From: Dermacentor variabilis | Taxonomy: Eukaryota > Arthropoda > Arachnida > Ixodida > Ixodidae | NCBI RefSeq assembly: GCF_050947875.1 | Contig: NC_134568.1 | Location: 215,805,648-215,869,647 of the forward strand | Length of the DNA: 64,000 bases | Direction: 5' to 3' | Shown: in pieces, positions 19,591 to 32,003 of the stretch | Layout of the letters: every line of letters starts with the position of its first letter | How positions within the stretch are numbered: the stretch's first letter is position 1 | Program-made: the position numbers and the translations under genes | Notes under the pieces: model-generated | Seen by the model: the letters and a program-made list of their open reading frames with translations, nothing else | What the model was told of the DNA's origin: nothing | The model's database searches: none

Positions 19591-21770
19591 ATGCAAGTCC
19601 ATGCAACGAAAATCATGAGACTAGCACCAGCCTCGACAGGCCCGAAGTGACGCTCTTGTTTTGAGACAGTCGTATCGCTCCTTAGTCACCATTGCTATGA
19701 AAGAAAAAGTCGCGTAGAGTGACTCCTTACTGAAGAGATATACTGCACATTACTCTGTATTAGCGGTTTGGGGCCTGTGTGTAAGTAAGTACCTGCAAAT
19801 ATATGCGTCAGCGGTTTGTCTCCCTCGTTATGATGTTCATCCTGTTTTATTTTTCCCCTTTCCTTCGGCGTTGGCTTCAATACATCCACCTAGGTTTCTG
19901 AACAGGCGATAGTTTATGAGGCATGGATAAATCTGGCCACAAAATTTCCTGGCCTCGTTGCAAGACATCGAAGTGTGTACGGCGCCATGTTTATTGCGCA
20001 GCAAACGTATATTTGCGCAGCATATCCTCGCATCCCCTTCGTGATATCTCCACATCCCAGGTAATATCACAACCTGTGAAGCCGCCCCACTGCGCTGCTC
20101 TTATTTCGCCGATGGATGGAGTGCGTATTCGAGCGTGCCGCGATCAAGCGGCCGTAATTCGTCATCGAGCGGCGCAGGTTTCTCCCGCGGGCGCACGGCC
20201 GCCGACAAGACGACCAGCGCTGCCCACCTGGCGGGCACACCGTGAATCACGTCGCCAGCGAGGCGCCCACAGCGCTGCGGCCTCCTCGTTGAAAGAAGCC
20301 CGACGCAGCAGCACCCCTCACAGCATCTCGCACCACCTCGGACCGCGCGAGGGATTCTCTCTCCGTCGCCTAGGGCGTGGAGGCGGTGGAGAAAGCCTTC
20401 TGCGTGTAGGAAGGAGCTCGGCGTAGTCGCGACAGTGGCCCTAATCGCGCGCGTGGTATGACACTTTATTGTTGCAGGCAGGAGGGGTTGGGGCGACGCT
20501 GCCCCAGCGGGCCGACCCGCGTTCTGCCAGCCGGCTAGGGATTCCTGGTGTTTCACTTCATTAGGCGCGCGCCTCTGCTGCGCCAAATATTGCTCGCGCT
20601 CGGCCACTTTCTTATCCCCTACTGGCATATTACTTCGAGACGGATTTCTTGTTCATTTTTGCATTATGCCCTCTTTTGCAGAGCAGGCTCGCGTGGCCTG
20701 ATGCGTCATTGATTTCTCCATATGTCTGGATTCCAATCTTCTGATGGCGATCTTCGTCTTTCGCCCCATTGTTTTGTTTTTTTTTCTCTCTCATTGTAGT
20801 TCTTGCAAGCTCGTGTATGAGGGCGTTTTCGTTTCTTTTCGGCGTGCTAGACGTGGTTCTCGAGGCGCCGTTTGCGGAACGCGCGGCATTTCTGGAAGGA
20901 AGCCAGGGAGCCAGACGCGAGCAGCAAATCGACAAAGCGCCGTGCACACTGCGCTGAATGAGCAGGGTTGTTGCTTCTCGTTTCCCCACCGGCTGGCTGC
21001 GAAAACGCTCGCTGCGGCGAGTGATAGTTCGTGCCTATGAATAAAGCACGAGCCTCTCTGGTTGCACGGACATGTTCGCCTGCAGTGTTCGGCTTGGCTA
21101 ACGCAGCGGTCGCGTGTTCCTCCTGCGTGGTGGAGCGGGAGGCCTCATTCGTATCGTATTTACATCCCGGTGGTTGCGAAACGGACGCGCTCGACTGAAG
21201 GAGGCGTGCGAGCAGCCGCTCCCGTTAAATCTTTCGTCCCAGCCCCGCCCCTTTTCTAAACACAAAATATTATTGGAAAATTCGAGATGCCAGAAAGTAC
21301 TGGGGAGATTACTGCCGAGCTCGAGTCCCATTTGTTGCAACTGTGCCGGGAAGCCCGTTGCGCCTCATGACTATAGTAACGAACTGGCCAGGTCAGAAAT
21401 GCTGCATCCATGGGCAGGTTGCTTGCTTTCCCATTCTGCTTCCTTCAGCTCTTTGTATCGGCCAAAGAAAGAAAATATGTCGGGGGTTTTCATATTTAGC
21501 AGCAAGCACTTCTGGTCGTAGCACGTGAAAATGCTTTTCGCGGCATCAGTTTGCAGCAGCCTTCATGCAGCATAGATAGATAGATCTACGACGTGCGCTA
21601 CAGAGCGATAGCTGTCGCTCTAACTGCTCAGCGTTTTTCTTTTCTTTTTTCATTCTAAACCTTAAAAAATGAGCTACGGTTTTGTGTCGCTGGTAGGTCG
21701 CTACATCTGGCGGCAGAAATATAATGAGAAATATGCGGGGCCCACTGGACCCGATCGAACCCGATCGAAA
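19591..21770. other. Anonymous DNA with a GC-rich portion
   Basis: GC-rich sequence lies at about 20.08-20.63 kb and 20.83-21.25 kb. Long frames on both strands (for example 20101-20628 minus and 19923-20426 plus) encode low-complexity Arg/Ala-rich peptides without known domains. A short (GATA)n occurs near 21575. No gene is supported. Confidence 0.4.
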
Positions 21771-22350
21771 GAGAAGAGAGAAAGCAAGGACAGGAAAGGC
21801 AGGGAGGTCAACCAGAAGAGCACCCGGTTTGCTACCCAACACTGGGGATGGGGGAAAGGGGAATAGAAAGAGGAAGAAAGGGAGAGAGTAAGCACTGAAT
21901 GCGTGTGGGAGGGACACTATATAGAGGGGCACTATAAACGGTCTCTTAAGCAGGTGCACTTCAAGTATTGCACTGGTGCACGGATCGCTTTTCGTGCGAG
22001 TGACGGGTGTGGCCACGGTCCGAGTATCTTTGAATCGGTGAACGGTCTCGAGTCCAGTCGGTGCAAAGTCGCCCGCAGAGAGAGGCGTTGTACATCGTAG
22101 CGAGGGCAGCTACACAATAGGCGCTCGATGTCTCCTCGCACCCACAGGAGTCGCACATCGGGCTCTGGGCCATTCCCAAACGATAGGAGTATGCGTTCGT
22201 GAACGCCACTCCCAGCCACAGATGGCACAGCAAGCTTGTTTCGCCGCGGGCAAGGCTAGATGGCAGTTGTAGCCGTAGCGTGGGGTCCAGTTTACGTAAT
22301 CGGCAATTGAAGGCACTTGAAATCCATAGATCTTGTGACTTTTTTTGTGA
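21771..22350 (-). mobile_element. 5'-truncated family 1 LINE with 10-bp TSD
   Basis: The flanks CCGATCGAAA at 21761-21770 and 22351-22360 are identical. The insert carries the end of ORF2 (22350 down to a stop at 21934-21932, shifted at least twice) and the standard tail with GGTTTGCTACCC. The coding remnant shows a post-RNase H Cys-rich segment and ILGPWPHPSLARKAIRA, ending DRL. A preceding partial CCGATCGAA-like copy at 21751 reflects a local duplication of the target. Confidence 0.88.
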
Positions 22351-22360
22351 CCGATCGAAA

Positions 22361-23633
22361 TAATGATAATAATGGAAGCAAATAAAATTAATATGTGGAT
22401 GTGAGCAGATCATGAGTGGTTGACGTACGACTGAAGGTCGATGGCTCGTTTGAAACCATACATTCCGCTTCACCGCCTAGAAACTCAAACAATATCACGT
22501 GGCTTGCACAGTGACAGTCTATGCGGCTGGGTCGCTTTTTGCTTTCTTTCTATGTGCTCGCAGTATTTTTTTAATTTTTTCTCTCTCTTCTACAACGTTT
22601 GTGAAAGATAGCGCCATTCTGTCTTTACAAGTGGGCTGCAAGAAAGTGGCGTGGAGTAGAGGCAACGTACGAGGTTGCCGTAAACTTAGGTCGTCGTTTC
22701 ATATCCCCGCGTATAAAAACCATTTCCAAGCTTCTAGTGGCTTCCGATTTAAGCCGTAAGACTCGAGAGGACCCATGGCGCTATACGCATCTCCGGCTGA
22801 AACCGCACTGCAAGCTCCACTGGGCGGAAGAAGACACGCCCTCGGCGCAACGGCACTTGCGCAGCAGCCCCCCGCATGAACCTTGATCGCCTTCGCCCTT
22901 CTGTGGGGCTTCGAGTGGCGAACAATTAGCTCTTGCGACGAATTGCCATGACTATTTTTGGTAACAAAACATTACCAATTAACTTTAGTTGCATAGCTTA
23001 GAATTCATATATTTGAAGCCTATTATGCTTTTTCATCATCGTAGTCATTATGCCTTTCTTGCAACATCGCCTGATGATGCGGTGCGGAGTCAAAAAACAG
23101 TTATTGCTTTCAAGAGAACTCTATCCGAGCCCTTTTGTTTTGGGAATTTTGCAGCGAAGCTTTTCTTGCGACAAGAAGCGGTGGAAAATGTCCGCGCCAA
23201 ACACCGATGAAAATCCATCGAGAGATGTATTGGAACTGTTGCAATGTAATTGGGAGTGGATGTTAGGCAGGTCCAGGGTAATCAAATGCATGCCAAAGGT
23301 ATTCCAGGCCCCTCACGTCTCTCTGTCCGACCGGTCTTCGGAGGTCCCCGCTCCTTCTTGTTGATGCCGCAGGATGTTGCAGGAATGCCTTCGCTGGTAA
23401 ACGTAGCTGAACATAAGGGGCATTGTATCAAGGGCATCAGAGGCATTGTATGAAATGGCCAGAGTTCAAATAGTTGCTTTAGAGCCTTGGAGTTTCATGT
23501 GGTTTTCAACAAGGCCTAGTTTCATAACTACGCGGCTTATCGAGACAAAGCTTTGTAGGAATATGTTGTGCGTCGTGAAAAACATCCTGGAAAAAAAGTG
23601 AAGTTGTAGGTGATTAGAAGCTGCCTTATAGCA
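22361..23633. other. Anonymous DNA, no gene seen
   Basis: ORFs up to 104 codons (for example 23050-23364) have no recognised motif. No repeat landmarks were found. Confidence 0.45.
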
Positions 23634-23930
23634 GAGAGAAACAATATAGAGAAAAATTAGAAAGGTTAGCTTCCGGGGAACCTTTCTGGTTAACCGGAAA
23701 GGCTAACATCCCGCTTGCTACCCTGCACAGGGAAAAGGATTAAATGGGCAAAAAGAGAGAGAGAAAAAACGGAATTAAGGAGTATTAGTTGCGTCCATGC
23801 GTAAAGTGGCGCACCAAGTCTATAAACGGTCGCAAAGACCTGTCGACTAGAGGTACCGTAGCAATGCTGTCGTTGATTTCTGCGCCAATGATTCGCACTG
23901 CCATTGGAAATTTCTTACGTGCTTCGGATT
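23634..23930 (-). mobile_element. Decayed family 1 LINE 3' end
   Basis: The minus strand reads ALLRYL, a stop, then STGLCDRL and a stop at 23822-23820, followed by a divergent tail (GCTTGCTACCCTGCAC on plus) and a purine-rich end at about 23.64 kb. The C-terminal motif identifies ORF2. The tail hairpin is less well preserved than in the other copies. No target duplication found. Confidence 0.7.
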
Positions 23931-24869
23931 TTTAAAAGTCATCTTCGAGCAATGAAAATTTCAAAATTCACCCAGAAACCCCTCTGGAAGTTGTGTAAGT
24001 ATGCGTAAGCATTGTACCACTTGCTGATCTCCACCTGCAGCCCGGTCTCATTATCGATGTTACGAAACAGGACACGACCAATATAAACGACAGCGTTGGG
24101 GCAACACGAACTGCTGCGGACAGCGGTGTAAGGTGAATTGATGAGGCAAGCAAACTGCTGCAGGTGGCGGCGCCAGGTGCGCTGACGACGTTCCGATTAT
24201 GATAAGCCGTTATCGCTCTTTAGCGCCTATCCATCCGCATCGAACCATTATGAGCCGCGCAGACGTCTTGAAAGCGATCTGCGATACGGACACAGAGTGC
24301 CGACTGCTAATAGCTTCGCGCGCTCTGTTCTCGCTGTTCGTGTTGAAGAGGGACGCGCGGGCACATATCTTGAAAGAGATCTGCGAATGGGGCAGTGTGC
24401 GGCGTGGGCTGAAATAAGAACACAAATGTGCTATGTGCTATGGAAAACGTAAAAATGAACCTGACAGACAGACAGACCGGACTACGATCTTGAGTTTGTG
24501 TCAGTTCCTGTGGCGATGTGTGATGGCAAATGTATTTTCAGTGGTGGTGCGTGGTATAAATAGCATTGCAGAAGGATATGTGGGACACTTGACGCTTTTG
24601 ATTTGATAAAGGTGATCGCGGCATTGAAACATGGCTTTGTGTTTCTGGAAAGTATCGTTATCATGGGATGAATGGTGACACAGTTTGTTAAGTAGTCAAG
24701 TGCGAGCAAACGTTGCGACGGCATATTAATTCAGGCATATGGAAGCACAAAGTGACGATGACAGAGAATCGTGGCGCCGTCATTTTAGTCACTGTTTCCA
24801 TTTCTGACCTAGTGCAGAGTGGTCATTTTAATTTCCACCTCGCGTACCTCTCCCCGGCTGTTGTTATGG
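23931..24869. repeat. Anonymous DNA with a short internal duplication
   Basis: TCTTGAAAGCGATCTGCGA at about 24266 and TCTTGAAAGAGATCTGCGA at about 24369 are near-identical motifs ~103 bp apart, each followed by purine-rich sequence. The surrounding 24.19-24.42 kb segment resembles a dispersed tick repeat. No gene recognised. Confidence 0.4.
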
Positions 24870-25000
24870 GACAGTGACGGGTTACAACAGATGATTGAGG
24901 ACCTTAACAGAGGGAGTGTAAGAGTGGGGTTCAAGATTAATATGCAGAAGATAATGATCAATAGCCGGGCAAGGGAACAAGAATTCAGGATCGCCAGTCA
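24870..25000 (+). pseudogene. RTE LINE RT fragment upstream of the RTE copy
   Basis: The plus frame encodes LQQMIEDLNRGSVRVGFKIN followed by NSRAREQEFRIAS, which aligns with LQCILTDLERQSRRVGLKIN and GREQQFTIGS of the RTE copy downstream (27.42-27.56 kb). It is an older, isolated RT fragment of the same family, directly abutting the tRNA-like start of the next copy. Confidence 0.72.
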
Positions 25001-25002
25001 GC

Positions 25003-25075
25003 GGTGGCGTAGAGGTAGAACATCCGCCTCGCGTGCAAGCGCACCGTGGTTCGAATCTCGGTGCCGCGCAATTTT
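25003..25075 (+). other. tRNA-like head of the RTE element (pol III-type boxes)
   Basis: TGGCGTAGAGGT fits the A box and GGTTCGAATCT the B box, spaced as in tRNAs. The T stem pairs poorly, so it is a degenerate tRNA-like sequence rather than a tRNA gene. It may supply an internal promoter for the downstream LINE or mark a SINE fused to it. Confidence 0.55.
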
Positions 25076-25435
25076 TCACCGGATTAAAAAAAAATCCGCG
25101 TGTTGATAAAATTGCATAAATAGGCCTGGAGTGCGCCCTGATCCCGGTGACCAGAACCGGTAACGCACTGCCTCACCAGAGCAGGATTGGTCACCCTGGT
25201 GCAGTACTTGGCCACAACCTCCTATATGAATACAACAATGAAACCCCGGCCCTCAGTCCCCATCAGTTGCGAAGCAACTGACCGCGGCGGCGGTCAGACC
25301 TGCAACGCAGAAGAGTGTGCTAAGAATCCCTGGTTCGGGACAGGCCGCCATTGGAATCTCAACCTTGCAAGGTTTAACGCTAGAACGTTATCTAGTGAGG
25401 CGAGTCTAGCAGTGCTATTGGAGGAATTATAGGGC

Positions 25436-28140
25436 AGTAAATGGGATATAATAGGGATCAGTGAAATTGGGAGGACGAAAAAAGCATATACAGTGCTAAA
25501 AAGCGGGCACGTCCTGTGCTACCGGGACTTACCGGAGAGATGATAACTATAGGAGTCGGATTCCTGATTACTAAGAATATAGCTGGTAATATAGCATTAA
25601 CGAGAGGGTGGCAGGTCTTGTTGTGAAACTTAATAAGAGGTACAAATTGAAGGTCGTACAGGTCTACGCCCCTACATCCAGTCATGATGACCAGGAAGTC
25701 GAAAGCTTCTATGAAGACGTGGAATCGGTGATGGGTAAAGTCAAGAGTAAATACACTATACTAATGGGCGACTTCAATGCCAGGGTAGGCTAGAAGCAGG
25801 CTGGAGACAAAGACAGTGGGGGAATATGGCATAGGCTCTAGGAATAGCAGGGGAGAGTTATTAGTAGAGCTTGTAGAACAGAATAATATGCGGATAATGA
25901 ATACCTTCTTCCGCAAGCGGGATAGCCGAAAGTGGACGTGGAGGAGCCCGAATGGCTAGACTAGAAATAAAATAGACTTCATACTCTGCGCTAACCCTGG
26001 CATCATACAAGGTGCGCTGCAGTGATCATAGGATGGTAAGAACTCGAATTAGCCTAGACTTAAGGAGGGTACGGAAGAAACTGGTACATAAGAAACCGAT
26101 CAATGAGTTAACGGTAAGAGGGAAAATAGAGGAATTCCGGATAAAGCTACAGAACAGGTATTCGGCTTTAACTCAGGAAGAGGACCTTAGTGTTGAAGCA
26201 ATGAACGACAATCTTATGGACATCATTAAGGAGTGTGCAATAGAAGTCGGTGGTAACTCCGTTAGACAGGATGCCTGTAAGCTATCGCAGGAGACGAAAG
26301 ATCTGATCAAGAAACGCGAATGTATGAAAGCCTCTACCCCTACAGCTAGAATAGAACTGGCAGAACTTTCCAATTTAATCAACAGCGTAAGATAGCTGAC
26401 ATAAGGAAGCATAATATGGATAGAATTGAGCATGCTCTCAGGAACGGAGGAAGCCTAAAAGCAGTTAAGAAGAAACTTGGAACAGGCAAGGATCAGATGT
26501 ATGCGTTAAGAGACAAAGCCGGAATTATCATTAGTAATATGGATAAGATAATTCAAGTGGCGGCTGAGGAGTTCTATAGAGATTGCATAGAGATTGCATA
26601 GAGATACCAGTTGCACCCACGACAATAATGGAAGAGAGAATAGTTTAGAGGAATTTGAAATCCCACAAGTAACGCTAGAAGAAGTAAAGAAAGCCTTGGG
26701 AGCTATGCAAAGGGGGAAGGGAGCTGGGGAGGATCAGGTAACAGCAGATTTGTTGAAGCATGGCGGGCAGATTGTTCTAGAGAAACTGGCCACCCTGTAT
26801 ACGCAATTCCTCATGACTTCGAGCGTACCGGAATCTTGGAAGAACGCTAACATAATCCTAATCCATAAGAAAGGGGACGCCAAAGACTTGAAAACTTAGA
26901 GGCCGATCAGCTTACTCTCCGTTGCCGACAAAGTATTTACTAAGGTAATTGCAAATAGAATCAGAAACACCTTAGACTTTTGTCAACCAAAGGACCAGGC
27001 AGGATTCCGTAAAGGCTACTCAACAATAGACCATATTCTCACTATCAATCGGGTGATAGAGAAATGTGCCGAATATAACCAACCCTTATTAGCTTTCATT
27101 GATTACGAGAAAGCGTTTGATTCAGTCGAAACCTCAGCAGTCATGGAGGCATTACGGAATCAGGGTGTAGACGAGCCGTATATAAAAACACTGAAAGATA
27201 TCTATAGCGGCTCCACAGCCACCGTAGTCCTCCATAAAGAAAGCAACAAAATCCCAATAAAGAACGGCGTCAGGCAGGGAGCTACGATCTCTCCAATGCT
27301 ATTCACAGCTTGTTTACAGGAGGTATTCAGAGACCTGGATTGGGAAGAATTAAGGATAAGAGTTAATGGAGAATACCTTAGTAGCTTGCGATTCGCTGGT
27401 GATATTGCCTTGCTTAGCAACTCAGGGGACCAACTGCAATGCATCCTCACTGACCTGGAGAGGCAAAGCAGAAGGGTCGGTCTAAAAATTAATCTGCAGA
27501 AAACTAAATAAATGTTTAACAGTCTCGGAAGAGAACAGCAGTTTACTATAGGTAGCGAGGCACTGGAAGCGGTGAGGGAATACATCTACTTAGGACAGGT
27601 AGTCACCGCAGATCCGTATCATGAGACTGAAATAATTAGAATAAGAATGGGCTGGGGTTCGTTTGGCAGGCATTCTCAGATCATGAACAGCAGGTTGCCA
27701 TTATTCCTCAAGAGAAAAGTGTATAACAGCTGTGTCTTACCAGTACTCACGTACGGGGCAGCAACCTGGAAGCTTACGAAAATGGTTCTACTTAAATTGA
27801 GGACGACGCAACGAGCTATGGAAAGAAGAATGATGGGTGTAACGTTAAGGGATAAGAAAAGAGCAGATTGGGATGATGGAGCAAACGCGAGTTAATGACA
27901 TCTTAGTTGAAATCAAGAAAAAGAAATAGGCACGGGCAGAACATGTAATGAGGAGGGAAGATAACCGATGGTCATTAAGGGTTAGGGTCTGGATTCCAAG
28001 GGAAGGTAAGCGTAGAAGAGGGCGGCAGAAAGTTAGGTGGGCGGATGAGATTAAGAAGTTTGCAGGGACAACATGGCCACAATTAGTACATGACCGGGCT
28101 TGTTGGAGAAGTAGGGGAGAGGCCTTTGGCCCTGCAGTAG
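25436..28140 (+). pseudogene. RTE ORF: AP endonuclease and reverse transcriptase, broken
   Basis: Endonuclease pieces: GVGFLITKNIAGN, KVVQVYAPTSSHDDQEVE, YTILMGDFNARVG (25.55-25.79 kb) and CSDHRMVRTRISLDLR (26.02 kb). Central linker: 26012-26601. RT: 26594-27511 with GAGEDQVTADLLKHG, ESWKNANIILIHKKGDAKD, FIDYEKAFDSVET, GVRQGATISPMLFTACLQE, then LRFAGDIALLSN. The usual FADD motif is FAGD here (Gly codon 27398-27400), which removes a catalytic aspartate. In-frame stops lie at 26897 and 27509; the C-terminal part with KRKVYNSCVLPVLTYGA runs to 27895 and beyond in another frame. The family is very abundant in ticks; the copy reads as moderately young. Confidence 0.85.
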
Positions 28141-28151
28141 GCGTAACCAGG

Positions 28152-28170
28152 CTGATGATGATGATGATGA
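28152..28170 (+). repeat. (TGA)n terminal repeat of the RTE LINE
   Basis: Six TGA units directly follow the RTE 3' UTR, the expected RTE terminus. Confidence 0.85.
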
Positions 28171-29653
28171 AGCATCGGAAGCTTTTAATGTCTTCACAGT
28201 TATCACTGGAATGCTCTTCCTAGCGGGAAGTTTCAGCAGGCGCCAGCACTAGTCGGGCGCAGTGCACTTTCCTGCGAAAGGTTCAAACTAGGCCGCCTAA
28301 GCGGTTCGGAACGTTGATGGATAATATCACTGACCCACAGTTCCGATTTGTTATTCAAACGTGCAACATCGTTGGCCAAGCAGATTATTTTGCTTACGGG
28401 AGTCCCGGAGCACTTTTCGCAGCTATAGTTATTAGTCCCTCTGCCCTGCCTAAATAGGTACGTGCGTGTTTAATATCAAATTTGGAAGTTGGGACCGTGA
28501 ATGTACTCAACTTATTTGATGTGCAGCGCTAAATGTAAATTCAGCGGCGTTTATTCCGGCATCCTGGTATTGCGGCAGCTGCTGCTGCGAATCAACTTTG
28601 TGACCCTGTGTTTAGCAGAGGAGCACAGCGTCGCTGGGTAATAGTGCGGAGAGTCCTGTAATGTTAAGCTCCTGACTAGGTCGCGAGAACCAGACGCACT
28701 GCCTGCAGAGAACTCGCGTTGCGCAAACTTCCACTCACACGAGAAACGCTATTTCAGTGTTTTCTCAGAATTGCGCGCGTGGTCTTTTCGAAACAGACAC
28801 ACTAAATTCTTTCGGAATAGACGCACTAAAGAGTTGCCTAAGAAACGACGCCGCGTAAATAATGTTCATTAATGTATTTTACTGGGCCGGTTGGTTTCAT
28901 TGTACAACATAACCGAAAGAGGTTAAAATATTTAAATAAAGAAAACGCAAACACCGTGTCTGTATGCAGTGTTCTTTCGGGCTTTGTTATTTTCGGTTTT
29001 ACATATACGGCGCTGTCCGATGAATAAATTATGCCGTTTAGTCCAGCCCTTGTCCCAAGTCTACTTCTACTTTGTGTTGTTTTAATTTTTGCTGGTTCCT
29101 GCCACTGTATTTTGAACATATCCTTATATTTTCACCGTTGGATCGGTGGTGAGTCGAGTGAAGCGTGCGTGTTCTTTCTACATTTAGTGAATAAATTGGG
29201 CTCGCAGTCAATGAATAACTTTAATTTGCCTAAGTATGTTTGGAGTTTTACGCAACGTTTCACCAAACTTCCTCTATTTTGTTCGCCGCGCTTAGACTAG
29301 TTTTGTCTTTCAACGTAAGATCGTTCAATTTAAGCTTTTAACTAAGGTTCCGCTGTTAGCTTCGAATGTGCGAATAACCTTTTTTTCTCTTGCTGTGTTT
29401 TTCTGTCTCCCTTCTTCATCCAGGTAAGTTCCGGCGACTCCTTCTCCAGCCTCATCAAGGGGCTTCCTGCTGCGTAATAATATCAGGCCGACTGACGGAT
29501 TACGGCGTGCAGCCACTGTGAACAGCGTGCTCGACAGCGTTTCATACTTCTCCGTCGCACGGTTCTCTCGGTGAGCAAATTTGCATGCGTGGAGCAATAT
29601 TACGGCTGTATTAGCTCTCTTTTCACTTACTTTTGTTTTTCCCCGGCTCTATT
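28171..29653. other. Anonymous AT-rich DNA
   Basis: ORFs up to 93 codons lack known motifs. No repeat from elsewhere in the window recurs here. No gene supported. Confidence 0.5.
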
Positions 29654-30765
29654 AGGGGCGCTTACGATAATGCTTCTCATAAAGCCATCCTTAAGGCGCT
29701 CGTGGTTGCGGAAATCGAACGCCGCACTTTTCATCAAATTCGGAGCTACCTTACCTGAAGGAGCTTCTTTGTTTTCACCGAGGATGGTCAAACGACCGAC
29801 CACTACACCAACCATGGAGTTCGACATGGTGGCGTTTTGAGGCCAGTTTTGTTCAACCTAGCTCTGATTGGGCTGCCGGAATCCCTGTCACAGTCGGTCA
29901 GTCTGTCAGTTTACGCAGGTGACATTTGCATCTGGGCTTCAGGAGTTAACTCACCCTCAGATTGGGGCAAAATTACAAAAGGCTCCAATGCTGACGTCTG
30001 CTTATCTTCAGAGACAAGGCCTCGGCGTCTCAGCAGCAAAATGCGCATTAGTCGCCTTCACGCGAAAGTTGATGACTGCCTACCCGGTGTTTATTAACGG
30101 CCAGCCTATCTTTTACAAGAAAACCCATCGATTTTTAGGGAGCATTGTCGACCGCGGCCCTTCCTGAATCCCACATGTATCCTACTTAAGGAAGAGACTC
30201 CTCTCGATCAGTTACCTTTTCAAAGCCATCGCTGGAAAAACATGGGGACCATTGGTGTATTTTATGCTTCAACTGTAGAAAGCGCATTTCATGGGTTTCT
30301 TGCGTTAGAGCACTGTGGTGCTGTCAAGCAACCGGAGAACAAATCTCAGAATGCTTGCGAGCATGCCAGTTCAAGCGCTTAGAACCTGTCTTGGTCTACC
30401 GCGATGCGCTTCCACAGCCGCAACAACTGACATCGCCAGGAAACATCCGATCAGTCCGTTGTCTCCACAGACGCCCTTAAAAATCATCTTGGACACCTTT
30501 CCCGACTCCAGCCTCAATGCCTTGCTTCTCTCTCGGAAAGTAGACGAGAGACAACTTTTTCGGGCATTGTAACCTCCTACCGATCCTCTCTTCCATCAGA
30601 TTTTACGCCTGCAGCAAGATCACTTTGTCATTTGTTGTGTCTCCGGCAGCCACAGGTGTGGATTTCCACTCCTGGAGATGTAAAGAAGTCCGACTTTCCG
30701 ACTTGTGCCCTGAATCAAGCCGCTCTACATCTACTGCATGATTCCTACTCCTATATCTAGTTCAT
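29654..30765 (+). pseudogene. Family 1 LINE ORF2 fragment (RT core), plus strand
   Basis: Starts within RT at GAYDNASHKAILKALV and continues through the TTDHYTNHGVRHGGVLRPVLFN block, LSVYAGDICIWASGV and LRTCLGLPRCAS, stopping near 30765 before RNase H. Frames shift at least four times. The catalytic YADD is YAGD (29912-29923). Both ends are truncated; the right end abuts a minus-strand family 1 fragment. Close relation to the ORF2 at 5647 is evident from shared blocks such as KCALVAFTRKLMTAY. Confidence 0.82.
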
Positions 30766-31990
30766 ATTTATAGATAAACTACATTTTATAAACGTTGTCT
30801 ATAGATAAACGGCCGCGCCTGAATCCTCTGGATAAACTCTATACTGTTCCAGATACCACTACAGACGCGTTGGAACCCTCCGTTTCATTAGTTTTACTAC
30901 ACAACTAGCAAGCGCGATCGGATGGTATGACGCAATGTCCAAAATACGACTTGCCAGATTTGAGGAGCGGAATCGGACATTTTGAATTCCCTTCCTAGGG
31001 AACCGTGCCAGTCTGTCAGGAGTCGTTGTACAGGAGCAGAAGTGCCTTTCGAGCCCGTTCACCAAGGTTACAAAGAGCGCGGTATGTAATGCCATTTGGT
31101 CCTGGCGCTGAGTAACACCTGCGGAAAGCAAGCGCAGCTTCTAGTTCGTCCAGAGAAAAGGGGCACTCCATACGGCGATCACGTAAGAACGGCGAGGCGT
31201 CGGCCGCCCGCATTCCAGGGAAACTCTCTTTACCGGCAGTCCTCATACAGAAAGGTTCTACAACGTCGATATCTGTTCACTGTAGGTAAAGAGCCAGGTG
31301 GTTAAATGGATGGCACTGTCCAGGGGTTCTACGTAGGCCACGAACAGTCCTTCGTATAAGAGACAAAAGTTTTCAGGGATCCAGAGACTCGAAGAAAGAT
31401 ACCCATGGTTACCTAGATACCCATCAGCGTATTCATACGACGCTGTATTTTCTTCTGTGTGCGTCTGGCCAATCTCAAATCATGAATGGACTTTGTGCGT
31501 CTGTATCTTCGTTCCGCACGAGGGTGAATAACATGATGTTTCTAGCTTGACCTTGAAGTCGTTGCATGCGTTACCACACATTCGCAAGCGAATGTGTGGC
31601 AGTCGGCACCTTTTAGTACTGAGTGCTCTAGGCTGGATGGTAAGCCGTCGCGACAGCAGTCTTTTAGGACTTGTTTGAATTTCGGACAGTCGACGCAATG
31701 GAGGGCTCCGAAAAACTTAGAGTTAGTCAGTCCCTCAATCCTCAGCCAAGCTGTAGAACCGTTTAATCCTTCTGTTAAACGATCGCCAGACAGAGGTTAC
31801 GTCTAGGCAGCTAGACCGTACGCTGTTCGTCGCAGGTATGTGAGGCTTCCCTCATTTGACAAATTTCTCGTTCAGAGGCAAAGGGCCCAAATCTTCTGTC
31901 CCTCGCGTTCATCTTTAAGCTTTGCCGGAGATAATTGTGCACATTTAAGCACGCAGTCATCACCTACGGCTGTGGAGTCGTTGTCAAAAT
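30766..31990 (-). pseudogene. Family 1 LINE ORF2 fragment (linker and RT start), minus strand
   Basis: Minus-strand blocks in order: RAERRYRRTKSIHDLR (about 31.54 kb), KTFVSYTKDC, HLALYLQ, PFSLDELEAALAFRRCYSAP with GPNGITYRAL (about 31.17-31.10 kb), YHPIALASCVVKLMKRR (about 30.92 kb) and FRRGRLSIDNV (about 30.80 kb). These match the linker and RT fingers of the ORF2 at 5647. Frameshifts and stops are frequent. Its 5' side is cut by the LTR element at 32004. Its relation to the plus-strand fragment (two insertions or a rearranged tandem) is unresolved. Confidence 0.78.
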
Positions 31991-32003
31991 TCCCCGTAAG
32001 CGC

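Larger units (their letters stand above)
25001..28170 (+). mobile_element. RTE-clade LINE with tRNA-like 5' leader and TGA-repeat tail
   Basis: The unit starts with a tRNA-like segment, runs through ~430 bp of leader, an AP endonuclease and an RT, and ends in (TGA)n at 28152-28170. A single ORF with endonuclease then RT, without RNase H, and a short tandem-repeat tail are RTE-clade hallmarks. Several stops, shifts and a small deletion in the endonuclease make it inactive. No target duplication was found, as is common for RTE elements. Confidence 0.83.

Noticed and set aside
25003..25075. Functional tRNA gene
   Set aside because: A and B boxes are present but the T stem does not pair and the sequence continues into an RTE leader.
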